A stretch of DNA of 64,000 nucleotides from Acrasis kona (taxonomy: Eukaryota; Heterolobosea; Eutetramitea; Acrasida; Acrasidae): the NCBI GenBank assembly GCA_026419775.2, contig JAOPGA020001068.1, forward strand, positions 36,268 through 100,267, given 5' to 3'. The notes beneath the pieces were generated by a model. That model did not search any database, was not told the origin of the DNA, and saw nothing but the letters and a program-made list of their open reading frames with translations. This document shows positions 41,411 through 53,405 of the stretch, in pieces; the stretch's first letter is position 1; each line of letters opens with the position of its first letter. A program made the translations under genes and the position numbers.

Positions 41411-43911
41411 ATGTCAACATTAAGAACATTCAGCAAGGTATGTTGCACCAATTTTATGCCATAACCATGTCAGATTATCGAATCTGGTTCGAATGCAAGG
41501 TCGTCGGCTACAAACAACAATAACATATTGCCCCAAATCGAGCAGCTAGAAAATATAAAAGTAGCTGTTAGAGTTCGTCCTCTATTTGATAATGAACAAG
41601 ATTGCGAGGAGTCATTATCTGTCTTGGACGATGCTACTGTAATAGTAAAAAAAGGACTAACGAGATCAGAAATGTTTTTCGATCGTGTATTCACAAAAGA
41701 ATGTTCTCAAGAAGAAGTTTACCAAACAGTGAGAGGTATGATTAGCTTTTTTGTTTTTTGTTCGATAACATCTACGCAGAAATTATTGACGCTGTTTTAA
41801 AAGGATACAATGGAACAGTTTTTGCATAGTAAGTAGTTGTTTGATCTTGTATTGTCAACTCTTCAGTGGACAAACTGGGACTGGTAAAACACATACAATG
41901 CTGGGTATAGACTTCAACTTTAATGAGGAAAAAAGCACCATGGTGAGTTCTCTAATATTACGATATCTTATTTTGAAAGGAGTACGTTTTAAGGCAGGAG
42001 TCTAAAGGTATAATTCCAAGGTCCGTGGAGCAGATATTGAGTTACATAAAAAAGACAAAAAACACCATACGATATAAAATATACTGCTCATACTTGGAGA
42101 TTTATAACGAGAGAATTTACGATTTATTATCATACTCAGAAAAGAATGTACATTTAGATATAAGAGAAGATAAAAGAAGGGGACTGTATGTACAGGATTT
42201 AACAACCGTTCAGGTTACAAAAGAAGAGGATATTTATAAATTGATGGAACAAGGTGCCCACAACAGATCTGTAGCTGCGACGGACATGAACGAAAGGTCA
42301 TCAAGATCACACACCATTTTCCAAATGTTCATAGAACAAGAGCCTTTGAATAGAGATTCAAAGGGATCCGATGATTGTTTGGCTAAGGTTAGTAAGCTTA
42401 ATTTGGTAGATTTAGCTGGTTCGGAGAAGTGGAACACATTTTCAAATCCAAAGATGGAGTGTAAAAGGATTCAAGAACTTACCTCGATTAATCAGAGTCT
42501 ATCAACATTGGGAAATTGTATATCAGCTCTTATGCAACCCGGAAGAAGTCACATCCCATTTAGAGATTCCAAATTAACCAGGTTGCTTCAAGATAGCTTG
42601 GGTGGGAACACAAAGACGTTATTTGTCGCCACTGTTTCTTCATCTTTACTCGCATTAGAGGAGACACTATCGACATTGAAGTTCGCAGATAGGGCTAAGC
42701 GAGTGGTGGTTGCGGCCAAAATCAACGAGGTAGTCGACGATGCCGTACTAATCAAAAGATATGAAGCAGAAATATCAAGGCTTCGAAAAGAATTAAAATC
42801 TAACCAAAGGACTAACATGCAAATAAAAGCATTAACCGAGGATAACAATCAACTTCGACAGGAAGTCGAACATCTTAAACAAGCAATATCCCAGGGGAAA
42901 CACAACGGAAATTCTTGCAACTGCAACAAATCGAATACTGCGTCTGAGAGTATCAACGTTCGTATTCATAAAAAACTTGACATACTAGAGGATATAGAGT
43001 CCGAGCAGAGGGACAGAGAAAAGGAACTGGACGGATATCACATGTGGCTGCATTCGATACCCGTACAATATGATGGCGAGCAGCACAGCCTAGATATAAA
43101 AGACAGACTGAAACTCATGGAGAATTCTGTAGAATTGCAGCACAAAGAATTAGCAAGAACAAAAAAGCTGTTTATAAGAGATTTGGCGATTGTAAAAGAC
43201 GAGCTGAGTGATAAAAATACGGATTTGATCAAAGCGTACAAAAAGATTGATTTGCTTGAAAGCCAATGTGGTCAATCTAGAAAAAATATAAACCCTGCCC
43301 CAATACCAGTCGTCGAAGTCAGCGATAATCAAAATAAAATTTTGCTGGAGTCTGGTATCTCTGCCTTCAGGACTGATTTGATCAGCATGATGGGAGAACA
43401 TTTATTGGAGAGTGAGTCCATGACGAATCCATCACAACTTGTAGAAGATTTGAAGGAAATTGTAGATGGATGCTCTGAAGCACTGGAAGAGACCATAAGC
43501 AAATGTTTCAAGAATCAACCACGAGTCCCAGCCATACCAATCAACGATGACTGCGAGGAGTCTGCCATTCTTCGCAACTATTGGCAAGATACCATCTCCA
43601 AACAATTGGCCGACAGTCAAGAACAACACAGAGAAATGTACATTCTATCGGGAGTGATGAGGAATTCAATATCAAGAGCAGTCAATCTAATCAAAAAGCA
43701 CTCCACAAACGAACAAAGCAGCCACCACGATCGCCAACAATTACAACTATCGCTCGAAGAAATTGTCAAAAACCTTGACCGAACCATCACCAAACCATCC
43801 CTCGCGAACAATGAAAAGGAGAACATGCCACCACCCACCACGCCCATCTACTCCAAATCATTATCCACAACAAACATGCCACTAAAAACAATAAACATAC
43901 AGCAACGTTAA
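41411..43911 (+). CDS. N-terminal-motor kinesin
   Basis: Five exons (41411-41437, 41474-41735, 41780-41828, 41867-41942, 41980-43911; introns 36-44 nt) give 781 residues. The first exon is only nine codons (MSTLRTFSK) and is joined in frame by GTATGT...TCAG. The motor domain covers about residues 30-385: KVAVRVRPLFDNEQ, P-loop [20 protein letters not shown] (split by an intron before the P-loop Gly), switch I NERSSRSHTIFQM, switch II LNLVDLAGSEKW, then SHIPFRDSKLTRLLQDSLGG and the neck LSTLKFADRAKRV. A coiled-coil stalk follows and the tail is Ser/Pro-rich. The class is not certain from motifs alone. Expected role is plus-end-directed microtubule transport or mitosis. It ends 4 nt from the Prp8 stop on the other strand. 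Confidence 0.92.
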
Positions 43912-43915
43912 TTTT

Positions 43916-46900
43916 TTATTCAAACAAATTTTCAATATCCACTTGCGTTCCTTGATCCTCCATGGTAATAAAATTCAAAAAGTGCAACGGACGATGCATC
44001 TCGTGATAAAATTCCTTGGGAACGCCCAACGTGACGTTATACTTCATGCTCTCCGAATGACCAGGTCCCATAAAGTTATAATTCCAAACGCCCTCCTCTG
44101 GCACCATAAAGAATCCCAAAAACTTTTCGCTCAAAATCATTCTCACTCCCTCGTAGTAATTACTGCTGAATCCACCAGGGTTCGATCCATTATTCTTTCT
44201 ACCCCATTCGTAACCATCGGGCGTCAACTTGAACGCAGCCAACGTACAACTACCGCTGGTGAAGCTACAACTAATCACGATGGTCTTCTCGCCGTCCCAC
44301 TCCTTATGATCGCTCATAATCTTTGCGTGCATGCTAATGTCCTGAGGCGACATTTTATTAGCATCGGCAGGTGGTTGGGTGTGGATCCATCCCAGAGGTT
44401 CCAGCTCGCTCAATAATTCGTGCTCCGGCAATTGCTTGGGCACGGTCACGCCGTGATGATCTCCCCTTTGAGGCACCATCACGATGCAATGAATCTCCTT
44501 GATGGTCGGATTGTTGACCGGTGTTTTTCCGTACATGTAACCCATCACCTGCGCTCTCAGATCGCTGATGCTCACGAACTTCTTGAGTAAGTTCTTGGGC
44601 AATACGTAGGCATATCCGCTCTCCCTTGCATCTTGCGAATCGACATAGATGCGCTTGGTGCGAATGTGTAGATTGGTGGCGCTGATGGCTCTCACTCTCC
44701 AATCGGCCTTGCCACCGAACGTATCTTGTTCGTAGGCACTGTGAGTGGTGGTGATGATCTCGTCGCCTAATTTATTAGTGGTGCGAGTGGTGACTGCGGT
44801 CAATTCGCTCGTCTCCACCGTTTGCTTGTCGATATCTGCAATTTGTTGCCTCTGCACGCTGGGCGGAGCAATTTCCATTCCCAATATGATATCTCTAATC
44901 TCTGATTGGGTCAAGCTGGTCACGTTCACGTTGTTCTTCTTTCCATAATCAGCCATGATCAAATCCTTGAGAGCGCTCTCCACTCCGATCCATTGTTGAT
45001 CCTGTAGGTTGGGCCATACGTGATGAGGTTGGGTGATGATGGTGTTGGATGGTTTCAATATGATCCTGGTGCGCTCGTTGTTGACGTGTAGGGATCTCAA
45101 TATCAAAATCAATCTGCTGAATGCAGTAAAGCTTGATATGCTCTTCAACCAATCGTCGTACAAGTTGAAGATGGCCATCTTGGGTTCGGACGCCTTCAAT
45201 ATCAAATCGCCGAATTTCTCCATGTGATTGATGCATGCGCCGAACGGCAACTGTAGTTCGCTTCCCTTGATGACGATATTGGGGAAATCCACGAGGTGAA
45301 CCTCCAATGGATCCAACAATCCCTTCCTGGTCACGATGATTTGTTTGGGTTGTTCTTCCACTGGACTACTGCGAATGAGCGACGCCACTTCTTCGGCAGT
45401 CTTCCACTTTGCCAATTGACCCAATCTCTTTTGACCAGCCCATACGCTGGTGTGAATGATTTTCAAGAACAATTGACCCGTTCTTGGATTGAAGATGAAG
45501 ATGGCGCCGTTGATCGGCTTGGTGGTTAGATTGCCCTCGAACGTCTTGTGTATGGTGACTCTGTACACGTTGGAGTCGTCCACGAACCAAATGATTTGAT
45601 TGCTGAACAATTCGCCATAATTGGTCGAATTGAGATATGGCTCGGTGGGTTCGGAAGAGTATAATTGAAGACCCTTCCTGATACGTTCGCGAAGTACGTA
45701 TAGGGCTGGATTCGCCTTCATGATCTTGCTCATGGCCTTTCTCACGATGGGTTTGCTACCGGGGAACCAATTGCCGAATGCGCTCATGTAATTGTAGCTC
45801 AAATCGATACCAATCATGCACCCGGTGGGCGATGGATATATGCTCATGCTATCGGTGGTGTAATCGAGGTATTTGGCCCTCGTGTATCTCTCAATGTCGT
45901 GACTATCGAAATCACCCCACCTCAATTGAATGTCCAGCCAATACTTTGTGCTGTTGGTGGATTCGTCGTATGTTTCTCTTGATTCCGTTAACGAGGATGG
46001 TTTGGATATTTGCCACTTGTAGTTGCTGAACAACAAAATATCAGCACAGCTACTATTCATCTTGTAGCTCTTTCTAGGATGAATGGTTTCCTTTTGTACG
46101 GTTTGAATCTCTAATGCATCTAATTGTTGATCGAACACTTGGCACAAATCCATCACCACGCTCTCGTGAATTTTTTGCCACAAATGGGCTCTAAAGATTT
46201 GAATCAGCGAAATCTTGAGCGTTGGAATCTTTCCGTGCATAAAGATTCCCGTCAAATCCAATTGTACTTGGAAACCTACGTACACGTTAGCTCTGTTAAT
46301 GGTAGGACTCCACCACAGCGTAAATCTTCTGTTCGGAATTTGATTCAAACCGCTCCTCTGAGCATTGGTTAGTTTCTTGTACTTCATGCTCTCTTCGAAT
46401 CCAGAAGCCTTCTCCCAGAACAATCCCTCCCACGTGGGGAAGTAAGTGCCCTTGAACAAGGTGTGCTCCAATATGCCCTCCACTCCACCTAATGCCTGTA
46501 TCATGTCCGTCCTGTAATTGTTCAAATTCCATAATTTACCATCGTGTCGTTGATGAGTCCACCAGAATGGATTTTGTTTTAATACTTGATAGCTCTTGAA
46601 TTCGGTCCTCACCCTCCATCCCTTATCGTATGCTAACGTGTGACGATCCTTTTGGAACAAGGTGTTGATTCTTGGAATGCCTCTGTCCCATGAATCTTCC
46701 AAATCTTCGAGCGTCAATCTACGATTCTGAGCGTTTGCTTCCTGACGTTTGAGAGCATATTCCGCCCACACTCTTTGACTGTCGATGAATTCGCTCTCCC
46801 ATGTGTTAATGTATCGATACAGATTGGGAATCAACTGATCGTCTTGATGACTCATTCCGGATCTAAAGTGAGTGGTGCCTGCATCCGTTTGTCTCGAGTA

Positions 46901-49900
46901 TCGTAAATCAGATTGTGGAATCAACACGTGACCCATGCTCAACATTCCCAATCCACCCAATTCCTTGGGCGTATAAAACACGACGGGCGGGAAGCGACTC
47001 GGCATTTTGCTGTTCAATCCAATCTTGATTCTGGTTTGAATTTTATTTTCGCACTTGACCAACAAATCCAACAACTCTTGCGTGTTGACCGCTGCTTCTC
47101 TAAAGTAGGTCATCAATCCGATCAAACTAGTGTTCCACTTGTTGGCAATCTTTGTGAACGTGGTGCTGCCCGATGCCATCAAGATCATCCTCACCCTGTT
47201 TTCGTACTTTTTGAGCGCATCGTCGCTCACTCTCAAAAAGGCTTGTGCCGTTCTTTCCTTGGTTGCTTCGTTCTGCAACGACCACACTCCATCTCTATTC
47301 ACGAATTCGTCGGCGTTGCTCTTGCACTTTGGCAATATTCTAATTTCGAATCCGCTCATGCTGAACAATAAATTTGGATTGTCCTTGCTGTATACGCTCA
47401 CAAAAGTATCGTCCCAGTTCAAAGTGGTGATGCTCCTGGGCAATCGATTCTTAATGTCCCAAAACACCGCTCTTCCCAAATTCACATCGTGTTTCATCAA
47501 TCTCATTCTGGCATCTCTCGGCCAACACTTTTTGTTGTTATATCCCACAATGTTCTCGTTGTTGGGATCTGGGTGTTGGGTCAGGTATCGTTGAATCAAT
47601 TCTTTTGCTTCTTGATGCGTGAATTTCATCACCATGTGAATTTCATCGACGTAACGCGAATACAAACGAATGGGATGGTTGGTTTCTACTTGTGTGGATG
47701 GATAGGTCAAGAAGTCGTTGGGCATGGTGGGCGGTCCAGCAATCTCGCTCGCTCTGTTCAATCCCAACACCAACAAATCCAACACCAATCCATAATATTG
47801 AACGATGAAACTGCTGAATTGTAATCCACGAATCAATCCGTACGAATTGGTGTGATTCATGTCCTTGTAAGTCAACACCACGTTGTTCTTGCTGGTCATG
47901 TAATCTGCCAGATTGTGATCCAAGATCAATCTCAACAATCGATTCAGCAAGACAATGTCGACCTTGTCGTATAATTTATCGAATTTGGATTGCATCATGA
48001 CCACGCATTCGCCATCTTGCGTGTCCCAAATGTTGGTCAGGTTGTTGATGCCCTGACACCACTTGTACACCAACAATGGAGGCGGTTCGCTATCTGCTGG
48101 TTTGATCCAATTGGGGAACAAGTGCCTCTTGTCAGCTTCGTACCACAAGTATTGATCCAGGTAAGCGTCGGTAATCTTCTCGATGGGCTCCACGTCGTGC
48201 ACTGGTATCAAATGAGAGTACAGATCCATAAATTCGATTCCCACTTCCTTGAAACTACGTTGCGTCAACATGTGACGCTTGATGCGACCTAGCGCTTCGT
48301 GTGGATTGTTATAGGCTTGTTCGATCAGTCCTAATTCTTCTCTTTGCGATTGATTGAGACGCGATTTGACGCTGTAGGCCTCTTTTAATCTCTCGAGGGC
48401 CAATATCAATAGTTTGGTATCGTGTTTGTAGCTGAGCGGTGGGAATGGTACCGGACTGAATTTACGTGATTCTAACCAATTCACGGTGAGCGTGTGAATG
48501 GCCAATGCTTCTTCGATGCTGACGTAGGGTCCATCCTTTAGGTAATTGTGCTGACGCTCTTGCTCTGCTTTCAACCACAATCGAGTCAATCGACCGAGGT
48601 TCTTCTTGCACACTGTCTTGTCGACGGTGGCACCTCTCCTGATGCGCTCCCTGTTGTAGTGAGCCACGTTGGTCCAATTATCTGCCTTATTCTTTACGTA
48701 ACGCAATATCATATTCTCCACTGGACCAGGTAATCCTGGTACTTTCCATGGAATATTGGCCTTGAAACAGCGCCATGCCTCCGACAAGTGCTGCAGGATC
48801 ACTCTGGCCTTGTTTTGTTTGATGCCCAGCGGCATCATGTCCCAAATATCGTGCAGAACAGCTGCACGTAGTTCTAGATCGAAATTACTCTCCACGCGCT
48901 GCTTGGTTACTGTCTTGGCGACGCCCTTGCTTTGTCTGCCCTCGAATTGACGTGCCAATAAGTTACCTAACCAACGCTCCAACAGTGGGACGATTCCTCT
49001 CATGAAGAACAACCAAACGCGCCACATGGGCGCCCAGAATCCAACACCTGGTCCCTTACCGATGGGTCCGGTGTTGAATCGATAGTACATTAAATGTTTC
49101 AAATCCTTACACATGCGAATCTGACGCATCAATCTGTACTTGTAGCGATACATGCCCGTGAGCTGACCAATGTGTGAGAACATGTATTGGAGACCATCTG
49201 CCAATTGGAACGCTTCAATGTTGCCCAGTCGATATTGGACGTGACTGTCCACTATTAATTTGGTCATTCTCAAAATCTCCCTGCACAAATGGAACGCGTT
49301 ACCGAATCTACTCTTTTTACGTTCCTTGGTGGTGAGCGTCTTGATGGGTTTCAAATTGAAATTATAATCCAAGTGCAAATAGTTTAGATTCTTCCTGTGG
49401 ATCAATAAATTCAACATGTTGTATCCTTGTCGACACACTTGTAGACCTGCTTCCACCCAATCAATCGTTGTGGTTTGGAAGAATTTGGTATTGGCTAGGG
49501 ATTTGAACAAATTGCGCTTGCTCATTGCTTTTGGTGGTTTGTGATGTAATTGATTCAACACGTAACATTTCAATAGTTTTTGATAACTAACGCGCACTTT
49601 GACTGGATAAGTGGATGGCGCGTGTTCTTGGAACCAAGAGTTGATGAGAGGAACGTCCTGCGCTCTTCTGGTGCGTCCCGTTCGCATGTTGAATGGACGA
49701 GGCGCATGGTACAGTTCGATTCCGCTCGTGGTGAGTGGCACGTGCAGCGGCTGTTCGCTCAATGCTGGCCTCGTGTTGCCGATGCTAAATGTGTCATGTT
49801 CCGATCCGATAAAATCGTCATCCTCCGCGGACTCATCCAACAAGAATGATTCTTCGCTCTCTGCAGATCGGTACTGCGGGATGGGATTGATCATCATGTC

Positions 49901-50923
49901 GAATTGGAATGGATCGGCATCGGGATCGTCATTCTTCAAGAAACACACTTTGGGCGTGTGATATTGCGACAGGTGAACTTTACGAGGACGATCGTTGTAC
50001 AAGTATGGAAAAGCCACCTTGAACTCGGTTCTAATTTTTGTTCGGATGATTAATTTGTTAATGTCGTTGAATTCATTCCAATCTTCATCTTGCTCTACGT
50101 CTCTGAACAGAGGTTCGAATTTTGGACCTCCTGGTAATGCCACTCCTAATGCTTTCGCAGTGTAGAAGCTCTTCAAGTCGAACAGGTAAAAGTAATTCTT
50201 GTCGTAAATGTCGCTCAGCATTTGGTCGCTCAAGCGATGGAGCGTGGTCAGGATGGGTAGGTTCAAGTGCCATTTTCTGTTCGATGTTCCATTCATGAAT
50301 TTCGTGTCGATGAGGGGCTTGTGATCATAAAACCACTCCATCACTGCTGCATCTTCGTCTGGATCGAATTCCATCTGAATGGCGTCGAGCGGTTCTACAT
50401 CAAGTATGTTTTCTCCATAATCCATAGGGGGTTCTTCGTCGTCGAAGGGAGGGAACCTCATGCGCCTAAAGTGTCTGCGATCTCTCTTTTCTTTACGCAT
50501 CAAGATCCACATGGTGCTCCATTGGGCAATGTATACTGGTTCTATGACTAATGGAACTTCATTAACAAAAGTGATGGCTCCTGTGTTGTGGAACAGTACT
50601 TTGACGTTTCTTACTTGCTCCCAAGGCATGGGCATGTTTTCTAAAAGTTTCATGACTGCGTGTGGAACATATTTAAGGGCTCCTAAATAGACTCTCTTGT
50701 CGTTCCTGAATTTTCTATTGCTCATATCTCCGTGATCTTTTATTGTGTTTCTTAGCATTTCCGGTGGTAATTCTGACTTTTGGCCCTCCACATAGCCAAA
50801 CTTTCTCTTATCACCAAATCTCTTGTTGTTTAGTTGTATCCATTTTTTACTTCGTTCCTCTATAACATTCTTTTGACCTCTTTCACTGGGATTCCGTTGT
50901 GGACGACCCGGTGCTTCCGCCAT
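43916..50923 (-). CDS. PRP8: Pre-mRNA-processing splicing factor Prp8
   Basis: One exon of 7 kb, 2335 residues from ATG 50923 (the open frame runs nine codons further upstream without ATG). The protein follows Prp8 from end to end: [37 protein letters not shown], the large reverse-transcriptase-like part ([58 protein letters not shown]), linker and endonuclease-like regions ([20 protein letters not shown]), the RNase H-like domain (GMIG replaced by [18 protein letters not shown]) and the C-terminal MPN/Jab1 domain ([16 protein letters not shown]). Prp8 is the core of the spliceosome active site in U5 snRNP. No intein is present at the usual sites. Lack of introns in such a long gene is notable in a genome with many short introns. 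Confidence 0.97.
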   Translation of the reverse strand: MAEAPGRPQRNPSERGQKNVIEERSKKWIQLNNKRFGDKRKFGYVEGQKSELPPEMLRNTIKDHGDMSNRKFRNDKRVYLGALKYVPHAVMKLLENMPMPWEQVRNVKVLFHNTGAITFVNEVPLVIEPVYIAQWSTMWILMRKEKRDRRHFRRMRFPPFDDEEPPMDYGENILDVEPLDAIQMEFDPDEDAAVMEWFYDHKPLIDTKFMNGTSNRKWHLNLPILTTLHRLSDQMLSDIYDKNYFYLFDLKSFYTAKALGVALPGGPKFEPLFRDVEQDEDWNEFNDINKLIIRTKIRTEFKVAFPYLYNDRPRKVHLSQYHTPKVCFLKNDDPDADPFQFDMMINPIPQYRSAESEESFLLDESAEDDDFIGSEHDTFSIGNTRPALSEQPLHVPLTTSGIELYHAPRPFNMRTGRTRRAQDVPLINSWFQEHAPSTYPVKVRVSYQKLLKCYVLNQLHHKPPKAMSKRNLFKSLANTKFFQTTTIDWVEAGLQVCRQGYNMLNLLIHRKNLNYLHLDYNFNLKPIKTLTTKERKKSRFGNAFHLCREILRMTKLIVDSHVQYRLGNIEAFQLADGLQYMFSHIGQLTGMYRYKYRLMRQIRMCKDLKHLMYYRFNTGPIGKGPGVGFWAPMWRVWLFFMRGIVPLLERWLGNLLARQFEGRQSKGVAKTVTKQRVESNFDLELRAAVLHDIWDMMPLGIKQNKARVILQHLSEAWRCFKANIPWKVPGLPGPVENMILRYVKNKADNWTNVAHYNRERIRRGATVDKTVCKKNLGRLTRLWLKAEQERQHNYLKDGPYVSIEEALAIHTLTVNWLESRKFSPVPFPPLSYKHDTKLLILALERLKEAYSVKSRLNQSQREELGLIEQAYNNPHEALGRIKRHMLTQRSFKEVGIEFMDLYSHLIPVHDVEPIEKITDAYLDQYLWYEADKRHLFPNWIKPADSEPPPLLVYKWCQGINNLTNIWDTQDGECVVMMQSKFDKLYDKVDIVLLNRLLRLILDHNLADYMTSKNNVVLTYKDMNHTNSYGLIRGLQFSSFIVQYYGLVLDLLVLGLNRASEIAGPPTMPNDFLTYPSTQVETNHPIRLYSRYVDEIHMVMKFTHQEAKELIQRYLTQHPDPNNENIVGYNNKKCWPRDARMRLMKHDVNLGRAVFWDIKNRLPRSITTLNWDDTFVSVYSKDNPNLLFSMSGFEIRILPKCKSNADEFVNRDGVWSLQNEATKERTAQAFLRVSDDALKKYENRVRMILMASGSTTFTKIANKWNTSLIGLMTYFREAAVNTQELLDLLVKCENKIQTRIKIGLNSKMPSRFPPVVFYTPKELGGLGMLSMGHVLIPQSDLRYSRQTDAGTTHFRSGMSHQDDQLIPNLYRYINTWESEFIDSQRVWAEYALKRQEANAQNRRLTLEDLEDSWDRGIPRINTLFQKDRHTLAYDKGWRVRTEFKSYQVLKQNPFWWTHQRHDGKLWNLNNYRTDMIQALGGVEGILEHTLFKGTYFPTWEGLFWEKASGFEESMKYKKLTNAQRSGLNQIPNRRFTLWWSPTINRANVYVGFQVQLDLTGIFMHGKIPTLKISLIQIFRAHLWQKIHESVVMDLCQVFDQQLDALEIQTVQKETIHPRKSYKMNSSCADILLFSNYKWQISKPSSLTESRETYDESTNSTKYWLDIQLRWGDFDSHDIERYTRAKYLDYTTDSMSIYPSPTGCMIGIDLSYNYMSAFGNWFPGSKPIVRKAMSKIMKANPALYVLRERIRKGLQLYSSEPTEPYLNSTNYGELFSNQIIWFVDDSNVYRVTIHKTFEGNLTTKPINGAIFIFNPRTGQLFLKIIHTSVWAGQKRLGQLAKWKTAEEVASLIRSSPVEEQPKQIIVTRKGLLDPLEVHLVDFPNIVIKGSELQLPFGACINHMEKFGDLILKASEPKMAIFNLYDDWLKSISSFTAFSRLILILRSLHVNNERTRIILKPSNTIITQPHHVWPNLQDQQWIGVESALKDLIMADYGKKNNVNVTSLTQSEIRDIILGMEIAPPSVQRQQIADIDKQTVETSELTAVTTRTTNKLGDEIITTTHSAYEQDTFGGKADWRVRAISATNLHIRTKRIYVDSQDARESGYAYVLPKNLLKKFVSISDLRAQVMGYMYGKTPVNNPTIKEIHCIVMVPQRGDHHGVTVPKQLPEHELLSELEPLGWIHTQPPADANKMSPQDISMHAKIMSDHKEWDGEKTIVISCSFTSGSCTLAAFKLTPDGYEWGRKNNGSNPGGFSSNYYEGVRMILSEKFLGFFMVPEEGVWNYNFMGPGHSESMKYNVTLGVPKEFYHEMHRPLHFLNFITMEDQGTQVDIENLFE

Positions 50924-51788
50924 GATGTTTTTAAAATGTATTGTATTCAATTTCGTTGAAGTTGACGGAGGTTGACTCGGATGAATTCAGAACCACACCA
51001 TAACACAGCAGTTTTCCAACGCTAGAAGTAACTTATTATTCGAAAAAATTTAGACTAATCAGCCAAGGTGGGAAGGCATGACGTAGATCAAATGGTGAAG
51101 AGTTTCATGAATCCAATTTTTTTAGAGGAGACGTCAACATCCTTATGAAGATTCTATACGTCCAATCCGATGCAACTTTAAAAACGCCACGCCGTCCCAA
51201 TCATTCAAAAAACATTATCACGAAGTTGAATACCAAATCAGAGCCCAGATGCGAAAAAGAACAAGGAATGAGAAACAAAGAGAAAGTGAGAATCAGCAAT
51301 GGAGTTGAATAAATTGTGAGTTGTTTCCAGTATATGGTTCAACATTACCTGATAGATATTGTATTTCAACCACTTCAAACAAGGCAGAAATCAATATAAT
51401 TTTATTGTACATATAATATATTATGGTACTGGCTTGATCCTCAATCAATGTTGGACGTACATTCTGTAACATATCAATCAACAAGACGTCGTAATGCTGG
51501 GCAGTTTAACATACACCAATGGCAATATCTGCGATTCATCCATTTTTCATCCTTCCATCTACATCACTGTGTGCATTCCTGTTCAAATATCCTCCTTTTT
51601 TGCATTCAGATGTCATATATTGACACTTGTAGATCGTACTCTCGATAGCTATCTTTAGCACTTCGATATACTCAAGATCCTGATGAATGTTAAGTTGATT
51701 AGAAGGGCTCTATCAACAATGACTTAACATCAATCAATCACCGAACAAAAATCACCGAACAAAATTCGTTGTCAAGACACTTGCAACC
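50924..51788. other. Intergenic stretch between divergent genes
   Basis: About 865 bp between the Prp8 start and the metallophosphoesterase start. Small frames at 51293-51484 and 51448-51648 lack coding character. A direct repetition of AATCACCGAACAAAA occurs twice in a row at about 51737-51767, just upstream of the next gene. No RNA gene seen. Confidence 0.5.
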
Positions 51789-52655
51789 ATGTCCACCAAA
51801 AGATTGATGCTACAAATAGCCTCAGATCTGCACCTTGAATTCACTAGGAAGGACTTTGATATTAAAAAGATTGGAAATTGTTTAGCTCTAGTCGGGGACA
51901 TAGGAGTCGCTGCAAAAAACACTTACGAACCATTTATCAAAAAACAAAGTGATTTGTTTGAGCATGTTTTCGTTCTTGCAGGCAACCATGAATATTACGG
52001 ACAAGAATATAACGCTGCTAATTCTGACATTAAAAGCATTTGTGGAAAGTATGCAAACGTACATTTTCTACAACAATCCTCGTTCCTATATGACGACGGA
52101 TCAGACAAACCAATAAGAATATTAGGTTGCACACTTTGGTCTGACGTGCCCCCAAATTGTGAGGATAGGGTGCTCTCCTACCTTAATGACTACCGCGTAA
52201 TCAAAATAAAGGAAGAAGGCGATGACGTAAGAAAATTAACCGTCCGTGATACGAATAGAATGCATCAAGAAGATTTAAATTGGTTGAAAAATGAAATTGA
52301 ATATGCAAAACAAAGAGGAGAAAGAGTGGTGGTCCTGACTCACCATGCACCCCTTGATAAAGGCACAAGCGCTCCTCAGTATGAAGTGGAGACTAACCTT
52401 GCAAGAACTGCGTTCGCTACCGATTTACAATCAATGATTTGTTCTAAAAACATGGAACTTTGGGCATACGGACATACACACTACAACAATGAAATTGAGG
52501 TGAAGGGAACATTTGTGGTCAGTAATCAAGCAGGGTACTCAAATGAGAGAGGTGTTAATTATAATCCAAACCAATGTTATGTATTCGAGAAGGACGAGGT
52601 CAAACCAGTTCATCCTTCCGACAAGTTATCAAGATCCACTTACATTTTAGAATAA
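51789..52655 (+). CDS. Calcineurin-like metallophosphoesterase
   Basis: Intronless, 288 residues, no signal peptide. The five metal-binding motifs of the family are present in order: SDLHLE (DxH), LVGDIG (GDxx), LAGNHEYYGQ (GNHE), VLTHHAP and AYGHTHYNN (GHxH). Between them lies LGCTLWSDV, common in bacterial Icc/YfcE-like enzymes of the Ser/Thr phosphatase superfamily. The substrate may be a nucleotide, phosphoprotein or phosphodiester and cannot be read from sequence. It is close to bacterial homologues in motif style and size, so an origin by transfer is possible but not shown. A real, complete enzyme is likely. Confidence 0.9.
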   Translation: MSTKRLMLQIASDLHLEFTRKDFDIKKIGNCLALVGDIGVAAKNTYEPFIKKQSDLFEHVFVLAGNHEYYGQEYNAANSDIKSICGKYANVHFLQQSSFLYDDGSDKPIRILGCTLWSDVPPNCEDRVLSYLNDYRVIKIKEEGDDVRKLTVRDTNRMHQEDLNWLKNEIEYAKQRGERVVVLTHHAPLDKGTSAPQYEVETNLARTAFATDLQSMICSKNMELWAYGHTHYNNEIEVKGTFVVSNQAGYSNERGVNYNPNQCYVFEKDEVKPVHPSDKLSRSTYILE

Positions 52656-53049
52656 AACATTCCACACTTTACCTTGTATGGTGATGTAAATAAAAAACAT
52701 TGATTGTCATAAACAAAATTGTGATTGACCAATGACTCATTACAACAATTTCCCAACTGCCGGGATCCATGCCCGTTTAGTTGAATATTTGAAATGTTAT
52801 CCTATTTTTTTCAATTGTATCTCGATTTACATATTGTGTATGATTACTGTCCCGACGTAACAATATGATAATGGGTTGATGAAAATCAATATATTCGCAC
52901 AATCGACACGTATATATGAGGTACTAAATGCATTACATGTCATTAATAACAAAAACGCCGAATATTGAAAGTACATTGACGAAACTATTAGAGCATGTGA
53001 CAGAAGTAAGATAAAGTTGCAGAATCATGTTTATTTCAATAAGGTATAT
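52656..53049. other. Intergenic stretch, nothing recognised
   Basis: About 390 bp between two convergent genes. AT-rich; contains only the two 3' flanks as far as I can see. Confidence 0.45.
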
Positions 53050-53214
53050 TTAGTTGATATGAACTCTGTCTTGGTCTGGGATGTCCTCAGCAGGGCCACC
53101 GTGCTCATTCAAAAAGTCTACTCCTTGTTTGCGTAAGTGTCCGTCTAGGTTGACAGAGTACTCCTTGGTCTCACCATCCGCAGCGTGTACAGTTACTCTC
53201 TTGTGGTCGCTCAT
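53050..53214 (-). CDS. Small 54-residue protein
   Basis: A short frame from ATG 53214 to TAA 53050, found by reading the minus strand. The product begins MSDHKRVTVHAADGETKEYS and ends DQDRVHIN. It is hydrophilic without signal peptide or Cys, and could form a small beta structure: a strand (RVTVHAADG), a polar helix (GHLRKQGVDFLNEHG) and a final strand (DRVHIN). The final DRVHI recalls the reactive-loop partner strand of potato-inhibitor-I-like proteins, but the reactive loop cannot be identified, so this is only a hint. Coding character is good (regular third-position choice, isolated by AT-rich flanks), so it is probably a real gene; the larger plus frame at 53081-53335 is its shadow. Confidence 0.55.
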   Translation of the reverse strand: MSDHKRVTVHAADGETKEYSVNLDGHLRKQGVDFLNEHGGPAEDIPDQDRVHIN

Positions 53215-53405
53215 TCTGTTGTGTTGTTTTTGTTTTGATTATGAGATGCAATGTTTCATAAACCCTGTTTTATACGCAATCGGAATAATGTTATATTATA
53301 AGGTATGGTTAAATTTATATATAGTGATCAAATAAGCGATCTATTGTAAATAATACAAGAATTTACCAGTTTTTATAACAAAATTGTTTAATATTTATTA
53401 ATATT

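Noticed and set aside
44745-50690. Many ORFs of 60-160 codons antisense or out of frame within Prp8
   Set aside because: Expected by chance opposite a 7-kb coding exon; none has start context or family motif.
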